This document shows positions 61,279-64,000 of a stretch of DNA of 64,000 bases, in pieces. Position 1 is the stretch's first letter. Each line of letters opens with the position of its first letter. Origin of the DNA: Alkalihalobacterium elongatum (GTDB taxonomy: Bacteria > Bacillota > Bacilli > Bacillales > Bacillaceae_F); NCBI RefSeq assembly GCF_019024285.1, contig NZ_WMKZ01000003.1, forward strand, positions 248,001 to 312,000, read 5' to 3'. Made by a program: the position numbers and the translations under genes. The notes beneath the pieces are model-generated. The model made no database searches. It had not been told where the DNA came from and worked only from the letters and a program-made list of their open reading frames with translations.

Positions 61279-62718
61279 CTATGAATGAAACGCTAGTGTT
61301 TTAACAATGACTGGGACCACCTCAGACTTGAGCATTTTTCCAATATCTATGTAATCCCCCTCTTTAACAAAAATTTGATCAATACATATTATTTGACGTT
61401 TATTCTGCTTAGATTGTAGTGTTTGCCCCAAAGCTTTAGCATAATCACTTTCAAGGATTAGAACTATTGGTATCGAGCTTTTTACTAGACTTTCGTATAC
61501 TTCAATGAATTCTTCTGCTAAATTTTGAAGCTGCGAAAATTTAATTAGAGGAAGTTCTTTTATATATAATGCAAACGGAATGCCCTCGGTTAAAGAATCA
61601 TAAAGTTCTATCCCTGATTTTATAGATTGATAAATAACCCTATTTGAGTGTGCAAGTGTATATCCAAACGTTAAATGAAAGACTGGTAGGTTTCTTAATG
61701 GTAATATATAATCATTAACTTGAATCGTGGCACCACTAATATCAGTTGTTTGTGTACCAGCCCCTAATACTGTTGCTCGAACCGTCTCTTTCGGCTTAAT
61801 CCATTCAAAAGTTTGAAGTAATGGACTTGCTTTTAATTGTTGTGCAAGTACCTCACCAATATCCTCACACCTATTTCGTTTTTGCATTAATTCAGGAGAA
61901 TGATATAAATATGCACTTACTCCACCAGAAAACATAATAGCATCTATATCAATCTCCCAATTTGGAACATGTCCGAGCAATAGAGGGTGGTTAGCCGAAA
62001 TATTACTAGTTAAAGCACCATAAACGGCTTCAACCATTTTTTGTGTTAGTCTTGTTAATGTTACAGGGTGAAGCTCATCGCCTATTCCAAGTGAAATATT
62101 CTCTTTTACAGCTATATCAGCTATTGGTTTTGAGAGTTTTTTAATTTTATTTTCACGCCATTCAATTAGTCGACCGCCAATGTGCAGTGTGCAGGTCCCT
62201 TGAAAAATACCAGCTTGGTAAACGGCAATATTTGCTGTTCCCCCACCGATATCAATGTTTGCAATGGTCTTTCCTGTATCTTTTGAAAATTGGTAGGCCC
62301 CCGAGCCCTTTGCAGCAATTATCCCTTCTAGGTCTGGTCCTGCAGTAGCAACTAAAAAATCTCCCGCCGAGGATGATAAAGAATGAACCATCTCAGTTGC
62401 ATTTTGTTTTGTTGCTGTTTCACCTGTAATAATGACAGCTCCTGTTTGAATTTGGCTAGGTTGAATACCAGCTTTTAAATATTCTTCAGTCACGATCGAT
62501 TTGACCTTATCTATATCAATTAGATTTGTGTTTAAAAGAGGGGTATCGTAGATTGGGCTTTTATACAAAACTTCAACGTCTACTATTTCAATACGTGGAA
62601 CACGTGAAGCGCCAGCTGTGTTACAAATTGCAAAACGACTAATAACTAGTTTGGTAGTAGCTGTACCAATATCAATGCCTGCACTTATTAAATATTCTTT
62701 TTCTAAACGCTCTATCAT
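61279..62718 (-). CDS. eutA: Ethanolamine ammonia-lyase reactivase EutA
   Basis: 479 residues, actin-like ATPase fold. It exchanges damaged cobalamin on the lyase for a fresh one. YLISAGIDIGTATTKLVISR near the N-terminus, TIANIDIGGGTANIAVYQAG as second phosphate motif and RATVLGAGTQTTDISGATIQ as adenosine motif. GGAGGGATTGT precedes ATG 62718. Its end is 14 bases before eutB. Length is normal for EutA. Confidence 0.94.
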   Translation of the reverse strand: MIERLEKEYLISAGIDIGTATTKLVISRFAICNTAGASRVPRIEIVDVEVLYKSPIYDTPLLNTNLIDIDKVKSIVTEEYLKAGIQPSQIQTGAVIITGETATKQNATEMVHSLSSSAGDFLVATAGPDLEGIIAAKGSGAYQFSKDTGKTIANIDIGGGTANIAVYQAGIFQGTCTLHIGGRLIEWRENKIKKLSKPIADIAVKENISLGIGDELHPVTLTRLTQKMVEAVYGALTSNISANHPLLLGHVPNWEIDIDAIMFSGGVSAYLYHSPELMQKRNRCEDIGEVLAQQLKASPLLQTFEWIKPKETVRATVLGAGTQTTDISGATIQVNDYILPLRNLPVFHLTFGYTLAHSNRVIYQSIKSGIELYDSLTEGIPFALYIKELPLIKFSQLQNLAEEFIEVYESLVKSSIPIVLILESDYAKALGQTLQSKQNKRQIICIDQIFVKEGDYIDIGKMLKSEVVPVIVKTLAFHS

Positions 62719-62762
62719 ACAATCCCTCCTTTCAATAAAGTAAAACTAATAACTATAAATAT

Positions 62763-63263
62763 TTAACTGTTCCAGTGGTATAAAGTTTCATCTAAAGTAT
62801 CACAATACTTTTTCATTTGTTCTAATGTATTACATTGAACAAGTTCCTTTATTTGTATTAAACCCGATTCTTTAATAGCAGAAGTAATGATAATTGGTCC
62901 TTTGATGACAACTTTTTTTAATTGGTTAAGTGCTCTCTCAATATCTGCATTCTTATGATCGCTTTTAGTAACTACTCCAATTGGTAATTTAGGAAGACCT
63001 AATGTAAAACCAGGAGGGAAGATTGTTTTAGTATTTGTTGAATCTTGGAGTAATAAGACGTGTGTTACTTCTAAACTAGTCACCATAATTGATTTGTAGA
63101 ACATCGGGTTTTCAGTATATTCTCCAGGACTGTCAACGAGCCAATCATGATAAAGTAAAGCTTGAGTTTTCATAGGAGTCTTTTCGCGTCCTAGCAGAAC
63201 ATTTACTAAGGTTGACTTTCCAGCACCGACGCTACCAATGACCATCGCTCGATTTTTTCTCAC
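62763..63263 (-). CDS. eutP: EutP/PduV-family GTPase-like protein
   Basis: 166 residues, small Ras-like P-loop protein of the EutP/PduV family. G1 GSVGAGKST (about 10-18), G3 DSPGEY (about 44-49) and G4 TKSD (about 99) are present. Members associate with ethanolamine or propanediol compartments; acetate-kinase-like or movement roles have been proposed. It starts 11 bases after eutS. No stop or frame problem. Confidence 0.9.
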   Translation of the reverse strand: MRKNRAMVIGSVGAGKSTLVNVLLGREKTPMKTQALLYHDWLVDSPGEYTENPMFYKSIMVTSLEVTHVLLLQDSTNTKTIFPPGFTLGLPKLPIGVVTKSDHKNADIERALNQLKKVVIKGPIIITSAIKESGLIQIKELVQCNTLEQMKKYCDTLDETLYHWNS

Positions 63264-63274
63264 TTCATTCCTCC

Positions 63275-63616
63275 TTATGATTTTGTAATTTTAGATGAGG
63301 TAAACCCTAAATTTACTAATAAAAATTCGTTGATATGTTGCATTGCCATTTCTACTTCTGAAACATTTCCAATGATCACTAGGCTTCCAGTGAAACGGTC
63401 AAGAAAACCAATGGAAACATTAGCAGCCTTAGTTGCTAAGTCACCCGCTATAATTACAGTCTCACTAGGAGTAAGAGTTAGTATACCAATGGCGCCTCCC
63501 TTTTCGATTCCTAACTTATCGAACATTTCAGCGTCAGGGTTAGCGATCAGATGGCTCAATGTAATTTGTTTTCCTGGAACAAACTCTTGGATAAACCGCT
63601 TTTTTTCCTCCGACAT
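63275..63616 (-). CDS. eutS: Ethanolamine microcompartment shell protein EutS
   Basis: 113-residue BMC-domain shell protein of the circularly permuted EutS type. FIQEFVPGKQITLSHLIANP (N-terminal beta-barrel strand), GAIGILTLTPSETVIIAGDL, VSIGFLDRFTGSLVIIGNVS and MAMQHINEFLLVNLGF fit. GGAAGGTGAAG is placed for ATG 63616; the GTG at 63625 is inside it. It is the first gene of the eutSPABCL cluster. Confidence 0.93.
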   Translation of the reverse strand: MSEEKKRFIQEFVPGKQITLSHLIANPDAEMFDKLGIEKGGAIGILTLTPSETVIIAGDLATKAANVSIGFLDRFTGSLVIIGNVSEVEMAMQHINEFLLVNLGFTSSKITKS

Positions 63617-63689
63617 TGACTTCACCTTCCTTTTTAAAAAGGCTTTTCATTTATGTTAATTCTTTACCTTACAAAAACCCTTATGAAAA

Positions 63690-63740
63690 TACCCCCTTTG
63701 GAGAAAAGAGTGATGCTTTCACAAAGGGAGTATTTTTATA
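63690..63740 (-). terminator. Terminator of atoE
   Basis: Minus strand AATACTCCCTTTG ... CAAAGGGGGTATT then TTC, 22-base loop; it separates atoE from eutS. Confidence 0.65.
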
Positions 63741-63758
63741 AAAATTCTTAACTTTTTA

Positions 63759-64000
63759 CTAGAATAGTAGGAAAACCCCTGTAAATACAAACAGAACCCA
63801 TATGAGAATAACAGCACAATATCCCATAATATCTCTGATGCCAAGTCCTGCTATTGCTAATAATGGTAGTGCCCAGAATGGCTGTAGCATATTTGTCCAT
63901 GCGTCACCCCAAGCAACAGCAAGCACTACTCTTTCTACCTCAACACCTAACTGTTGGGCTACTGGGACAACAATTGGACCTTGAATAATCCATTGACCTC
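63759..64000 (-). CDS. atoE: Short-chain fatty acid transporter AtoE, C-terminal end only
   Basis: Eighty C-terminal residues, reading into the right edge. GQWIIQGPIVVPVAQQLGVE, WGDAWTNMLQPFWALPLLAI and AGLGIRDIMGYCAVILIWVL match the AtoE family of short-chain fatty acid (butyrate/acetoacetate) symporters, with two or three helices visible. The stop TAG is at 63759. The upstream part is outside the window. It may feed the acetoacetate pathway, of which aacS at the left edge is one member, but they are 63 kb apart. Confidence 0.85.
   Translation of the reverse strand, partial: GQWIIQGPIVVPVAQQLGVEVERVVLAVAWGDAWTNMLQPFWALPLLAIAGLGIRDIMGYCAVILIWVLFVFTGVFLLF

Noticed and set aside
63617-63758. 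EutV antiterminator hairpins upstream of eutS
   Set aside because: The paired hexaloop hairpins with the conserved A and G are not apparent; the only clear stem is the atoE terminator.

Overview
The window looks like the chromosome of a low-GC, endospore-forming Bacillaceae bacterium, possibly one of the alkaliphilic Bacillus relatives. The evidence is the many GerP-type, CotM/CotP-like Hsp20, YjcZ, YppG, LysM-coat and gamma-SASP genes, the strong AGGAGG ribosome binding sites with frequent TTG/GTG starts, the long Bacillus-type SRP RNA, and Bacillus gene families (DbpA, FloT, NamA, HtpX, YusF). I see no phage, intact insertion sequence or CRISPR array.

Layout. 0-3 kb: 5' end of an acetoacetyl-CoA synthetase gene behind a sigma-54 promoter, small conserved genes and dbpA. 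3.4-5.9 kb: a secreted protein made of eight ~92-residue repeats. 6-18 kb: a spore-surface island with four GerPA/PF-type paralogues, a GerPC-like protein, two Hsp20-like coat proteins, LysM and YppG proteins and two YjcZ mini-proteins. Interleaved with it are the parts of a cobalt/nickel ECF transporter (CbiM, CbiQ, CbiO, a NikL-like protein, a His-rich lipoprotein) and a ureohydrolase that resembles Ni-dependent guanidine hydrolase. 18-22 kb: a valine/3-hydroxyisobutyrate catabolic operon. 22-29 kb: membrane proteins, a LysM-GH18 spore glycosidase and tiny genes. 29-31 kb: two identical tRNA-Asn genes, each followed 2-3 bases later by a 60-62-nt armless tRNA-like element, flanking a voltage-sensor potassium channel gene. 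31-52 kb: ordinary housekeeping, transport and stress genes (DUF4269, GNAT, Fe-ADH, ring-cleaving dioxygenase, ABC-2 exporter, HtpX, NamA, HAD phosphatase, 7TMR-DISM receptor, cold shock protein, flotillin, GH32). 52-57 kb: a gamma-SASP and a fatty-acid degradation set (acyl-CoA dehydrogenase, TetR regulator, FadD) with two promoter-operator sites I can read directly. 57-58 kb: SRP RNA and a 13-unit tandem array with a 52-bp period. 58-64 kb: ethanolamine genes eutSPABCL, then the 3' end of an atoE-type short-chain fatty acid transporter gene.

How the parts may work together. The Co/Ni transporter could feed a Ni-dependent ureohydrolase, and cobalt could support B12 for EutBC; both are inference. 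The valine operon yields propionyl-CoA, with an Fe-ADH in the place where MmsB would be expected. The TetR protein probably controls both its own operon and fadD. The strongest candidates for something undescribed are the two armless tRNA-like elements, the ~51-52-bp-period intergenic repeats at four sites, and the dispersed Ni/Co-guanidinase locus inside spore genes.
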